Source of the DNA: Actinomycetes bacterium
GTDB taxonomy: Bacteria > Actinomycetota > Actinomycetes > Actinomycetales > Microbacteriaceae
Length of the DNA stretch: 64,000 nt
Assembly (NCBI GenBank): GCA_029779645.1
Contig: JAKPAC010000037.1
Coordinates: 1 to 64,000 of the forward strand
Direction of reading: 5' to 3'
This document shows, piece by piece, positions 17,318 through 25,429 of this stretch; positions within the stretch are counted from its first letter, which is position 1; the number at the start of each line of letters is the position of its first letter. The notes under the pieces were generated by a model. It searched no databases. It was not told the DNA's origin and saw nothing but the letters and a program-made list of their open reading frames with translations. The translations under genes were made by a program, and so were the position numbers.

Positions 17318-18976
17318 CTAGTCGATCGACACCAGGTGGCGGGTGTAGGCCGCCGTGGTGAGGAAGGTCGGGAAGTCGAGGCTCAGCGCGACCTCGCGGA
17401 AGATCTCGGCGGCGTCCTCGAAGCGGTCGCGCTCGGAGCGCTCCACCTCGCCGAGCACCTGGGTCACGACGCCCTCGACGTATTCGCGGGTCACCGCGGT
17501 GCCCTCGGCCGTGTGCTGATCCTGGTGGATCCACTGCCAGATCTGCGAGCGGCTGATCTCGGCGGTCGCCGCGTCAGAGACGACGTGGTCGATCGGCACG
17601 GCGCCGTGGCCGCGCAGCCACGACTCGATGTAGCGGATCGCGCCCGAGACGTTGTCGTGCACGCCCTGCTCGGTGATCGAGCGGCCGGTGTGCACGTCGA
17701 GCAGCTGCGCCGCGGTCACCTCGACGTCGTCGCGCTGGCGGTCGAGCTGGTTGGGGCGCTCGCCCAGGACGGCGTCGAACTCGGCGCGGGCCTCGGGCAC
17801 GAGGTCGGCGCGTGCCACCCAGGTGCCGTCGAAGCCGTCGCCGGCCTCGCGGCGCTTGTCGGCGCGGACGCGCTCGATCACGCGCGCGTTGCCCTCGGGG
17901 TCGCTCGGGTCGGTGATGAACGCGCTCATGCCGCCGATGGCGTGCGCGCCGCGACGGTGGCAGGTCTTGACGAGCAGCTCGGTGTAGGCGCGCATGAACG
18001 GCACCGTCATCGTGACCTCGTTGCGGTCGGGGAACACGAAGCGCGCGCCGCGGCCGCGGTAGTTCTTCACGATCGAGAAGATGTAGTCCCAGCGGCCGGC
18101 GTTCAGGCCCGCGCAGTGGTCGCGCAGCTCGAAGAGGATCTCATCCATCTCGAACGCGGCGGGCAGGGTCTCGATCAGGACGGTGGCGCGGATGGTGCCG
18201 TGCGGGATCCCGATGTACTGCTCGCTGAAGGTGAACACGTCGTTCCACAGGCGCGCCTCTTCCGAGCTCTCGAGCTTGGCGAGGTAGAAGTAGGGGCCGC
18301 GGCCGTCGGCGATGAGTCGCTGGGCGTTGTGGAAGAAGTAGAGGCCGAAGTCGACCAGCGAACCCGAGGCGGCCAGGGTGCGGCCGGTGCGGTCGGTGTA
18401 GCGCAGGTGCTGCTCGGGCAGGTGCCAGCCGCGTGGACGCATCACGATCGTGGGCGTCTGCTCGGCGGTGACCTCGTAGAGCTTGCCCTTCGAGCAGGTG
18501 TGGCTGAGGGTGCCGCGGATGGCGTCATACAGCGTGATCTGGCCGCCGATGATGTTGCGCCAGGTCGGCGACGTGGCGTCCTCCTGGTCGGCGAGCCAGA
18601 CCTTCGCGCCCGAGTTCAGGGCGTTGACGGTGGTCTTCGGGTCGGTCGGGCCCGTGATCTCGATGCGACGGTCCTCGAGGCCGGGGCCGGCGCCGGCGAC
18701 ACGCCAGTTCGCGTCCTCGCGGATGTGGCTGGTGTCTGCGCGGAAGCTCGGGTCGTGCCCGTTGCCGATCTCGAAGCGGCGGCGCATGCGGTCTGCGAGC
18801 CGATCGTGGCGCTGCCCACCGAAGCGGTGGTGCAGCTCGACGAGAAACTCGATTGCCGCCGGCGTGAGGATCTCGTCAAAGCGTTCGTGGAGCGAGCCGA
18901 CGATCTCGATCGAGGGGCCCTGCGGGGTGGTGCGGTGATTCGTCGTGGGCGCGATGCCCGTGGCGGGTGCGGTCAT
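17318..18976 (-). CDS. aceB: Malate synthase A
   Basis: Condenses glyoxylate with acetyl-CoA to malate (glyoxylate bypass). The 552-residue length fits type A. ADQEDATSPTW carries the Mg-site region, MRPRGWHLPE the catalytic Arg, ETLPAAFEMDEILFELRDH the acidic metal ligands, and GRWDYIFS the CoA-side motif. ATG 18976 is the start; AGGAC precedes it. Isocitrate lyase is not in the window. The divergent ramB gene and the RamB-like box between them point to acetate control. Confidence 0.95.
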   Translation of the reverse strand: MTAPATGIAPTTNHRTTPQGPSIEIVGSLHERFDEILTPAAIEFLVELHHRFGGQRHDRLADRMRRRFEIGNGHDPSFRADTSHIREDANWRVAGAGPGLEDRRIEITGPTDPKTTVNALNSGAKVWLADQEDATSPTWRNIIGGQITLYDAIRGTLSHTCSKGKLYEVTAEQTPTIVMRPRGWHLPEQHLRYTDRTGRTLAASGSLVDFGLYFFHNAQRLIADGRGPYFYLAKLESSEEARLWNDVFTFSEQYIGIPHGTIRATVLIETLPAAFEMDEILFELRDHCAGLNAGRWDYIFSIVKNYRGRGARFVFPDRNEVTMTVPFMRAYTELLVKTCHRRGAHAIGGMSAFITDPSDPEGNARVIERVRADKRREAGDGFDGTWVARADLVPEARAEFDAVLGERPNQLDRQRDDVEVTAAQLLDVHTGRSITEQGVHDNVSGAIRYIESWLRGHGAVPIDHVVSDAATAEISRSQIWQWIHQDQHTAEGTAVTREYVEGVVTQVLGEVERSERDRFEDAAEIFREVALSLDFPTFLTTAAYTRHLVSID

Positions 18977-19105
18977 GGCCGTGTCCTGTCTGGGTGTGTG
19001 TTGAGAAAGCGATGCTCGGGATGCCGCGAGACGCGGATGCCGAAACACCTGACTCCACTCTGAGTGAAGTTTTGGGTGCCGGTGGACCAAATCGGGTGAG
19101 AAGAA

Positions 19106-19133
19106 TTTCGAAAGTTCTGTTTTGTGGCAGAAT
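19106..19133. promoter_or_regulatory. RamB-box-like site and ramB promoter
   Basis: Read toward aceB, AGAACTTTCGAAA (19118-19106) matches the corynebacterial RamB consensus as I recall it (AA/GAACTTTGCAAA) except that GC is CG. TTTCGA (19106-19111), a 16-bp spacer and CAGAAT (19128-19133) could form the ramB promoter, with the ATG 6 nt later (leaderless). The box lies on the -35, fitting self-repression. A second half-site (AAAACTT) lies near 19070. Confidence 0.55.
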
Positions 19134-19139
19134 CGTGGC

Positions 19140-20609
19140 ATGACGACGATCGATACCCCCGCTGTGAGCGATGAAGAGCTCGAAGTCGACGCGCTGACGA
19201 TGGGCCGCCGCATCCGGCAGCTGCGCACCGAGCGCGGCATCACGCTCGACGAGCTCGCGGCGGCGGTCGAGCGAGCGCCGAGCCAGCTCTCGATGATCGA
19301 GAACGGCAAGCGCGAGCCCAAGCTGACCCTGCTGCGCGCGATCGCCCGCGCGCTCGACACGACGATCGACGCCGTGATGGAGTCGGGACCGCTCGACGAG
19401 CGCTCGGCGCTCGAGATCTCGCTCGAGCGGGCCATGAAGGGCAGCACGTTCCAGAGCCTCGGCATCGAGCCGTTCCGCATCGGCAAGTCGATTCCGACCG
19501 ACATCCTCAAGACGGTGCTCGCGCTGCAGGGCGAGATCGAGCGGCTGCAGGACGAGCGCGCGGCCACCCCGGAGGAGGCGCGGCGCGCCAACGTCGCCCT
19601 GCGTCGCCTGATGCGCTCGCAGAACAACTACTTCCCGGAGCTCGAGGCGCAGGCCCGCGAGATCCTCGACGCGGTCAACCACCCCGGCGGCCCGCTCACG
19701 CAGCGCACCGCGAGCGACATCGCCGCGCACCTGGGATTCACCCTGCACTACGTCTCGGACCTTCCGCAGACCACCCGCAGCGTCGCCGACATCAAGAACG
19801 GCCGGCTCTACCTCTCGAGCGCGCTCACCGCGAAGGGCGACCCGCGCACCGCGGTGCTCCAGGCCCTCTCGAGCCGCATCCTCGGCCACGAGGAGCCCGC
19901 CAGCTACGCGAGCTTCCTGCGGCAGCGCGTCGAGACGAACTACCTTACCGGCGCGCTGCTGATCCCCGAGGCGCACGCGGTCCCGTTCCTCCAGGACGCG
20001 AAGGCCCGCCGCGCGATCTCGATCGAGGATCTCCGCGACGCCTACTCCGTCTCGTACGAGACCGCGGCGCACCGGTTCACGAACCTCGCCACGCGGCACC
20101 TCGACATCCGCGTGCACTTTCTCAAGGTGCACGAGTCGGGCACCATCACGAAGGCCTACGAGAACGACGACGTCAACTTCCCGACCGACACCCTGGGCTC
20201 GATCGAGGGGCAGATGTGCTGCCGCAAGTGGACGAGCCGTGTCGTGTTCGACGAGCCCGACCGCTTCAACCCGTACTACCAGTACACCGACACGGGCAAC
20301 GGCACCTACTGGTGCACGGCGCGGGTCGAGTCATCCACCGATGGCGAGCACTCGGTGAGCGTGGGCGTGCGCTTCGACGACACCCGCTGGTTCATCGGCC
20401 GCGAGACCACCAACCGCGGCGTCTCGCGCCACGCGGTCGAGGTGTGCTGCCGCCGCGCGCCCGCGCAGCTCGAGGAGGCATGGCGTAAGCACTCCTGGCC
20501 GAACGTGCGCACCCCGCGTACACTGCTTGCGACGCTCCCGACCGGTGCGTTCCCCGGGGTCGACACCACCGATGTGTACGAGTTTCTCGAGGCCCACGCG
20601 CCGCGCTGA
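19140..20609 (+). CDS. ramB: RamB-type regulator of acetate metabolism
   Basis: A 489-residue regulator: an XRE-type helix-turn-helix at about residues 21-80 (MGRRIRQLRTERGITLDELAAAVERAPSQLSMIENG region), a coiled linker, then the DUF955/DUF2083-type effector part (LSSRILGHEEPASYASFLRQRVETNYLTGALLIP; a Cys-rich late segment GQMCCRKW and EVCCRRA). This architecture is that of RamB of corynebacteria and mycobacteria, a repressor or modulator of glyoxylate-cycle genes. Its place divergent to aceB supports the name. The regulator is followed after 30 bp by an aldehyde dehydrogenase. Confidence 0.9.
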   Translation: MTTIDTPAVSDEELEVDALTMGRRIRQLRTERGITLDELAAAVERAPSQLSMIENGKREPKLTLLRAIARALDTTIDAVMESGPLDERSALEISLERAMKGSTFQSLGIEPFRIGKSIPTDILKTVLALQGEIERLQDERAATPEEARRANVALRRLMRSQNNYFPELEAQAREILDAVNHPGGPLTQRTASDIAAHLGFTLHYVSDLPQTTRSVADIKNGRLYLSSALTAKGDPRTAVLQALSSRILGHEEPASYASFLRQRVETNYLTGALLIPEAHAVPFLQDAKARRAISIEDLRDAYSVSYETAAHRFTNLATRHLDIRVHFLKVHESGTITKAYENDDVNFPTDTLGSIEGQMCCRKWTSRVVFDEPDRFNPYYQYTDTGNGTYWCTARVESSTDGEHSVSVGVRFDDTRWFIGRETTNRGVSRHAVEVCCRRAPAQLEEAWRKHSWPNVRTPRTLLATLPTGAFPGVDTTDVYEFLEAHAPR

Positions 20610-20639
20610 TTCGGGCGCGCGGCGCTGAAGGGATCGGGC

Positions 20640-22196
20640 ATGGGCGACGAGAGCACGAGCGGCGAGAACACCAGCGGCGAGAGCGCCAGCGACGAGAGCA
20701 CCAGCGGCGAGGGGGCGCGCCGGGACGGCGCCAGCGAGACCGCGCAGCGCGAGCGGGCGGTGCTTGGCGCAGTGCCGAGCGGGCTGCTCATCGGCGGTGC
20801 GTGGGCGGATGCCGCGGCCGCAGCCACCTTCGACGTCACCGATCCCTCTACCGGCGGCGTCATCCGCACGGTGGCCGACGCCGACGCCGACGATGGCATC
20901 CGCGCCCTCGACGCCGCGGTCGTGGCGCAGGACTCCTGGGCCGCCACGCCGCCGCGCACCCGGAGCGACATCCTGCGCCGGGCGTTCGATCTCGTGCGGG
21001 AGCGCAGCGAAGACCTGGCGCTGCTGATGACGCTCGAGATGGGCAAGCCGCTCGCGGAGTCGCGCGCCGAGGTCGTCTACGGCGCCGAGTTTCTGCGCTG
21101 GTTCTCGGAGGAGGCCGTGCGCGTGAGCGGCCGATACGGCCAGAACCCCGAGGGCAGCGGGCGGATGATCGTCTCGCAGCGCCCGGTCGGGCCGGTGCTG
21201 CTGATCACCCCCTGGAACTTTCCGCTGGCGATGGCCACGCGCAAGATCGGGCCGGCGCTCGCCGCGGGCTGCACGGTGGTCGTGAAGCCCGCGTCGCTGA
21301 CGCCGCTGACCACGCTGGCGCTGGCCGGCCTCATGCAGGAGGCCGGGGTGCCGGCCGGCGTGCTGAACGTGCTCACGACCACGCGCTCGGGCGCCGTGAG
21401 TGCGGCGATCATGGCCGATCCGCGGCTGCGCAAGCTCTCGTTCACCGGCTCGACCGAGGTGGGGCGAGGGCTCCTCGCCCAGGCCGCCGACGGGGTGCTG
21501 CGCGTGTCGATGGAGCTGGGCGGCAACGCGCCCTTCCTCGTGTTCGAGGACGCCGACCTCGACCGCGCCGTCGAGGGCGCGATGGTCGCCAAGTTCCGCA
21601 ACATCGGCGAGGCGTGCACGGCGGCGAACCGCTTCATCGTGCACGAGTCGCTCGCGGAGGTCTTCACCAAGCGGGTCGCCGAGCGCGTGCGGGCGATGCG
21701 GGTCGGCCGCGGCACCGAGGCGGGGGTGCAGATCGGGCCCCTCATCGACGAGCGCGCGGTGACGAAGGCATCCAGCCTGCTTCGGGATGCCGTCGACCGG
21801 GGTGCGACCGTGCACACGGGCGGCGCGGTGCTGCGGGGCACGTTCTTCGCCCCGACCGTGGTGTCGGGGGTGCCGGCGGGGGCCGAGATCCTGCGCCAGG
21901 AGATCTTCGGGCCGGTGCTGGCGATCAGCGCCTTCGCCGACGAGGACGAGGCGGTGCGGCTGGCGAACGACACCGAGTTCGGGCTCGTCTCGTACGTCTA
22001 CACGCGCGATCTCGCGCGGGGGCATCGGATGATCGATCGGCTCGAGACCGGCATGATGGGGCTGAACGTCGGGGTCGTCTCGAACGCCGCGGCGCCCTTC
22101 GGCGGCGTGCGACAGTCCGGCCTCGGTCGCGAGGGCGGACCGGAGGGCATCCACGAATACCTCGCGACGAAGTACACGCTGCTGCCGAACGACTGA
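20640..22196 (+). CDS. gabD: NAD(P)-dependent aldehyde dehydrogenase, succinate-semialdehyde type
   Basis: A 518-residue ALDH-fold enzyme. ITPWNFPLA, the catalytic Glu in MELGGNAPF, Cys in GEACTAANR and the FGGVRQSGLGREGG ending fit the GabD (SSDH) subfamily; the exact aldehyde is inferred. The first 40 residues are an acidic Ser/Thr/Gly/Glu repeat not seen in normal SSDH. ATG 20640 has GAAGG upstream; GTG 20760 would skip the repeat and give a standard 478-residue enzyme. It is 30 bp behind ramB, possibly co-transcribed. Confidence 0.85.
   Translation: MGDESTSGENTSGESASDESTSGEGARRDGASETAQRERAVLGAVPSGLLIGGAWADAAAAATFDVTDPSTGGVIRTVADADADDGIRALDAAVVAQDSWAATPPRTRSDILRRAFDLVRERSEDLALLMTLEMGKPLAESRAEVVYGAEFLRWFSEEAVRVSGRYGQNPEGSGRMIVSQRPVGPVLLITPWNFPLAMATRKIGPALAAGCTVVVKPASLTPLTTLALAGLMQEAGVPAGVLNVLTTTRSGAVSAAIMADPRLRKLSFTGSTEVGRGLLAQAADGVLRVSMELGGNAPFLVFEDADLDRAVEGAMVAKFRNIGEACTAANRFIVHESLAEVFTKRVAERVRAMRVGRGTEAGVQIGPLIDERAVTKASSLLRDAVDRGATVHTGGAVLRGTFFAPTVVSGVPAGAEILRQEIFGPVLAISAFADEDEAVRLANDTEFGLVSYVYTRDLARGHRMIDRLETGMMGLNVGVVSNAAAPFGGVRQSGLGREGGPEGIHEYLATKYTLLPND
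20649..20708 (+). repeat. Four 15-bp in-frame repeats at the 5' end of gabD
   Basis: Four imperfect 15-nt units (20649-20663, -20678, -20693, -20708) encode ESTSG, ENTSG, ESASD, ESTSG. The unit is like GAGAGCACCAGCGGC. Length polymorphism would add or remove five residues each time. Confidence 0.9.
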
Positions 22197-22273
22197 TGCC
22201 TCCCGTGGGGCGCGCGATGCCGTTCGCCGCGGTTCGCACGCGATCCCCGCACGCGATTGCGCATGGCGGGCGA

Positions 22274-22294
22274 GCGGCTCGGTTCGCGAGCCGC
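22274..22294 (+). terminator. Terminator hairpin after gabD
   Basis: GCGGCTCG (22274-22281) pairs with CGAGCCGC (22287-22294) around a 5-nt loop. It is 78 bp beyond the gabD stop and before the promoter region of the tRNA-sec-nus unit. No T-run. Confidence 0.55.
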
Positions 22295-22407
22295 ATGCGC
22301 ATGCCGTACACTTGAGCGTGCAGTTGATATCTGCATTCTTTTGCCGTGCCTCGCGCCGGAGCGCAGTCCCCGACAACATGCTGGGTGAAAGAGTGTGGAT
22401 TCCCTGA

Positions 22408-22426
22408 GGGATGCTTGTGGCATCCC
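22408..22426 (+). other. Hairpin directly 5' of tRNA-Trp
   Basis: GGGATGC (22408-22414) pairs with GCATCCC (22420-22426) around TTGTG; the stem ends 2 nt before the tRNA. It may set the RNase P site of a longer precursor or isolate the tRNA fold. TACACT near 22307 is a possible -10 for the transcript. Confidence 0.55.
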
Positions 22427-22428
22427 AT

Positions 22429-22501
22429 AGGGCGGTGGCTCAATTGGTAGAGCAGCGGTCTCCAAAACCGCAGGTTGCAGGTTCGAGTCCTGTCCGCCCT
22501 G
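22429..22501 (+). tRNA. trnW: tRNA-Trp (anticodon CCA)
   Basis: A 73-nt cloverleaf: acceptor AGGGCGG (22429-22435) with CCGCCCT (22494-22500), discriminator G, D-arm GCTC/GAGC with the GG pair, anticodon stem GCGGT/ACCGC around loop CTCCAAA (anticodon at 22462-22464), and T-arm with TTCGAGT. The 3' CCA is not encoded. Only 39 nt separate it from secE, as in many actinobacteria. Confidence 0.98.
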
Positions 22502-22540
22502 CGCGTCGGCCCAGTGTCGGCACACGAAAGGTACATTCAG

Positions 22541-22813
22541 GTGAGTTCAGACGTCTACGGCGAGCCAGGCGACGACATCGTCGCGGCGAGCAAGACGGGG
22601 CGCGCGAAGAAGCCAAACATCTTCGCGCGGATCGCCCTGTTCATCCGGCAGGTCTTCGCTGAACTGCGCAAGGTGATCACGCCGACTCGCCAGGAGCTGG
22701 TCAAGTTCACCCTGGTCGTGCTTGCCTTCGTGGTCATCATGATGGGCATCGTCTACGGGCTTGATCTGCTGTTCGCCCTGGTTGTCAACGCGGTCTTCGG
22801 CATCCCGCGCTAG
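22541..22813 (+). CDS. secE: Preprotein translocase subunit SecE
   Basis: A 90-residue single-pass SecE that clamps SecY in the SecYEG channel. The amphipathic FIRQVFAELRKVITPTRQELVKFT stretch and one C-terminal membrane helix (VVLAFVVIMMGIVYGLDLLF) are diagnostic. GTG 22541 is chosen: GAAAGG lies about 9 nt upstream and the start is the usual polar N-terminus. It lies between tRNA-Trp and nusG. Confidence 0.95.
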   Translation: MSSDVYGEPGDDIVAASKTGRAKKPNIFARIALFIRQVFAELRKVITPTRQELVKFTLVVLAFVVIMMGIVYGLDLLFALVVNAVFGIPR

Positions 22814-22901
22814 CGCGGGGCCGCCGAGCAGAGCTGCGGCCGGGTGCAGCGTCCCACCACGGTGGTGCACCCGATATCCATAAAGAAACGGAAGAGATTC
22901 A

Positions 22902-23978
22902 GTGTCACAACGTAATCTTGACGACGCCGATTGGGCGCCAAGCGCCGAGCAGTCGTCGGAAGACGACGAGGCCCAGGAAGGCAACTGGCTCGCCGGCGAG
23001 GTCGCCTCGTCCGAGCCTGCCGAACGGACCGCACTGCACGTCGAAGGCGACGCCGACGACGAGGACCTCTCCGACCTTGAAGACATCGACCTTGACGACC
23101 CGGAGGCAGACGCCATCGTGAACGACGCATTGCACCTCGACGAGGCGGCCGAGGCTGAGGCCGCCGCCGAGGTCCTGAACGACTCGGTCGCCGAGGAGGC
23201 CGCCGCCATCGAGGCCGGGCTGGCTGGCGAGGTCACCGACTACGACGGCCCCGATGTGAACGGCGAGCCCGACGCGCCGGTCCTCGACCCCGAGCTGCTC
23301 GGCGAGATCGCCGAGGCGGCCGACGAGGTCGACGAGGCCGAGGCCGAAGAGGAGATCGACCCGTACGAGGCATTCCGCCGCGAGCTGCGCACGCAGCCCG
23401 GTCGCTGGTACGTCATCCACTCGTACGCCGGGTTCGAGCGCAAGGTGAAGGCCAACCTCGAGCAGCGCAAGTCGACGCTTGAGGTCGAGACCTCGATCCA
23501 CCAGATCGAGGTGCCGATGGAAGACGTCGTCGAGATCAAGAACGGCCAGCGCAAGATGGTCACCCGCGTGCGCATCCCCGGCTACGTGCTGGTGCGCATG
23601 GACCTCAACGAAGACACGTGGTCGGTCGTGCGCCACACGCCCGGCGTCACCGGCTTCGTGGGCAACGCCCACAACCCGACGCCGCTGCGCTTCGAGGAGG
23701 CCTTCAACATGCTGAAGAGCCTCGTCGAGGTCAAGGAGATCGCGACGGCGAAGGCCGGCGGCGCGAAGGGCGCGGCCACCACCGCGCGCAGCGTCATCAC
23801 CGAGGTCGACTTCGAGGTCGGCGAGACCATCACGATCAAGGACGGCTCGTTCGCGGGCCTGCCCGGCACGATCAGCGAGATCAAGCCCGAGAGCGGCAAG
23901 CTCACGGTCCTCGTCTCGCTCTTCGAGCGTGAGACCCCGGTCGAGCTCTCGTTCGACCAGGTCACCAAGCAGGACTGA
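22902..23978 (+). CDS. nusG: Transcription termination/antitermination factor NusG
   Basis: A 358-residue NusG with an N-terminal extension of about 165 residues rich in Asp, Glu and Ala before the NGN domain begins at [22 protein letters not shown]. The KOW domain is at the end ([31 protein letters not shown]). Long acidic arms are common in actinobacterial NusG; their role is not settled. GTG 22902 follows GAAGAG. NusG binds RNA polymerase beta-prime and couples to ribosomes. Confidence 0.95.
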   Translation: MSQRNLDDADWAPSAEQSSEDDEAQEGNWLAGEVASSEPAERTALHVEGDADDEDLSDLEDIDLDDPEADAIVNDALHLDEAAEAEAAAEVLNDSVAEEAAAIEAGLAGEVTDYDGPDVNGEPDAPVLDPELLGEIAEAADEVDEAEAEEEIDPYEAFRRELRTQPGRWYVIHSYAGFERKVKANLEQRKSTLEVETSIHQIEVPMEDVVEIKNGQRKMVTRVRIPGYVLVRMDLNEDTWSVVRHTPGVTGFVGNAHNPTPLRFEEAFNMLKSLVEVKEIATAKAGGAKGAATTARSVITEVDFEVGETITIKDGSFAGLPGTISEIKPESGKLTVLVSLFERETPVELSFDQVTKQD

Positions 23979-24094
23979 GTCCCAGCGGGACGAACAAGAC
24001 TTCCGAGGCACGGCCTCGGAGAACCGCTGCCCGGAGATGCCGGGTGTGCGGGAGAGCGGGTGCTGCGGCATCCACTCGATGTGAAAGGACAGAA
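23979..24094 (+). promoter_or_regulatory. Structured nusG-rplK spacer, possible L1 feedback site
   Basis: TCCGAGGC (24002-24009) pairs with GCCTCGGA (24013-24020) around ACG, and a second hairpin CCCGG-agatg-CCGGG follows near 24030-24044. In other bacteria L1 represses its own operon by binding the leader before rplK; these hairpins are in the right place, but no L1-site consensus was verified. Confidence 0.4.
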
Positions 24095-24526
24095 ATGGCC
24101 CCGAAGAAGAAAGTCACCGGTCTGATCAAACTTCAGATCAACGCCGGTGCCGCCAACCCGGCCCCGCCGATCGGCCCCGCGCTCGGTCAGCACGGCGTGA
24201 ACATCATGGAGTTCTGCAAGGCGTACAACGCGGCCACCGAGTCGCAGCGCGGCAATGTGATCCCCGTCGAGATCACGGTCTACGAGGACCGCAGCTTCAC
24301 CTTCATCCTGAAGACGCCGCCCGCGGCAGAGCTCATCAAGAAGGCAGCCGGCGTCGCCAAGGGCTCGGCAACGCCCCACACCGTCAAGGTCGCGCAGCTG
24401 ACCAAGGCACAGGTTCGCGAGATCGCCGAGCAGAAGATGCCCGACCTGAACGCAAACGACATCGAAGCCGCAGCCCTCATCGTTGCGGGCACCGCCCGCT
24501 CCATGGGCATCACGGTCGAGCAGTAG
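24095..24526 (+). CDS. rplK: 50S ribosomal protein L11
   Basis: A 143-residue L11, part of the GTPase-associated centre of the 50S subunit and target site of thiopeptides. The start [15 protein letters not shown], the proline-rich hinge [21 protein letters not shown] and the RNA-binding C-domain ([18 protein letters not shown]) are canonical. ATG 24095 has AAAGGAC upstream; the next gene rplA follows after 18 bp. Confidence 0.98.
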   Translation: MAPKKKVTGLIKLQINAGAANPAPPIGPALGQHGVNIMEFCKAYNAATESQRGNVIPVEITVYEDRSFTFILKTPPAAELIKKAAGVAKGSATPHTVKVAQLTKAQVREIAEQKMPDLNANDIEAAALIVAGTARSMGITVEQ

Positions 24527-24544
24527 GAAGGGGAGGAGAACACC

Positions 24545-25231
24545 ATGGGTAAGTCCAAGGCATACGAAGCCGCCGCCGCGAAGATTGACGCCGGCCGCTA
24601 CTACACCCCGACCGAGGCAGTGGCCCTCGCGAAGGAGACCGGCTCGAGCAAGTTCGACAGCACCGTCGAGGTTGCCCTCAAGCTCAGCGTCGACCCCCGC
24701 AAGGCAGACCAGATGGTGCGCGGCACCGTCATCCTGCCCCACGGCACCGGCAAGACCGCCCGCGTGATCGTCTTCGCGACCGGTCCCGCAGCCGAGGCCG
24801 CGATCGCGGCTGGCGCAGACGAGGTCGGCGGCGCCGAGCTCATCGAGAAGGTCGCCGCCGGCTACACGAACTTCGACGCAGCCGTCTCGACCCCCGAGCT
24901 CATGGGTCAGGTCGGTCGTCTCGGCAAGGTGCTCGGCCCCCGCGGCCTCATGCCCAACCCGAAGACCGGCACCGTGACGCCCGACACCGGCAAGGCCGTG
25001 TCGGACATCAAGGGCGGCAAGATCGAGTTCCGCGTCGACAAGCACGCCAACGTGCACTTCGTGGTCGGCAAGGCCAGCTTCTCGGCCGAGCAGCTCGACG
25101 AGAACGTCAAGGCCGCGCTCGAGGAGATCGTTCGCCTCAAGCCGTCCAGCTCGAAGGGTCGCTACATCTCGAAGGGCGCCGTCTCGACCACGTTCGGTCC
25201 CGGCATCCCGCTCGACGTCAACGCGATCTAG
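24545..25231 (+). CDS. rplA: 50S ribosomal protein L1
   Basis: A 228-residue L1, stalk-forming protein at the E site and, in many bacteria, translational repressor of its own operon. [18 protein letters not shown] and the [24 protein letters not shown] block are diagnostic. GGGGAGG-like RBS precedes ATG 24545. A strong terminator follows. Confidence 0.98.
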   Translation: MGKSKAYEAAAAKIDAGRYYTPTEAVALAKETGSSKFDSTVEVALKLSVDPRKADQMVRGTVILPHGTGKTARVIVFATGPAAEAAIAAGADEVGGAELIEKVAAGYTNFDAAVSTPELMGQVGRLGKVLGPRGLMPNPKTGTVTPDTGKAVSDIKGGKIEFRVDKHANVHFVVGKASFSAEQLDENVKAALEEIVRLKPSSSKGRYISKGAVSTTFGPGIPLDVNAI

Positions 25232-25248
25232 TCTGACGACGCAGCAAG

Positions 25249-25280
25249 GAGGGCCCCGCCAGCAGGCGGGGCCCTCTTCT
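25249..25280 (+). terminator. Rho-independent terminator after rplA
   Basis: A perfect 12-bp stem, GAGGGCCCCGCC (25249-25260) with GGCGGGGCCCTC (25265-25276), tetraloop AGCA, then TTCT. It ends the secE-nusG-rplK-rplA unit. Confidence 0.9.
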
Positions 25281-25429
25281 GCGTTGTGGCGACGTTGACG
25301 CGACGACCGCGACGCGCGCGTGCGCCGGCACCCTCTCGCGCGAGGCACCGTCACGCGGCGGCACCGTCACGCGGCGGCGCTGTCACGCGGCGGCGATGGG
25401 ATGCCGGCAGCCGTCTCCGGCCGCGCGGG

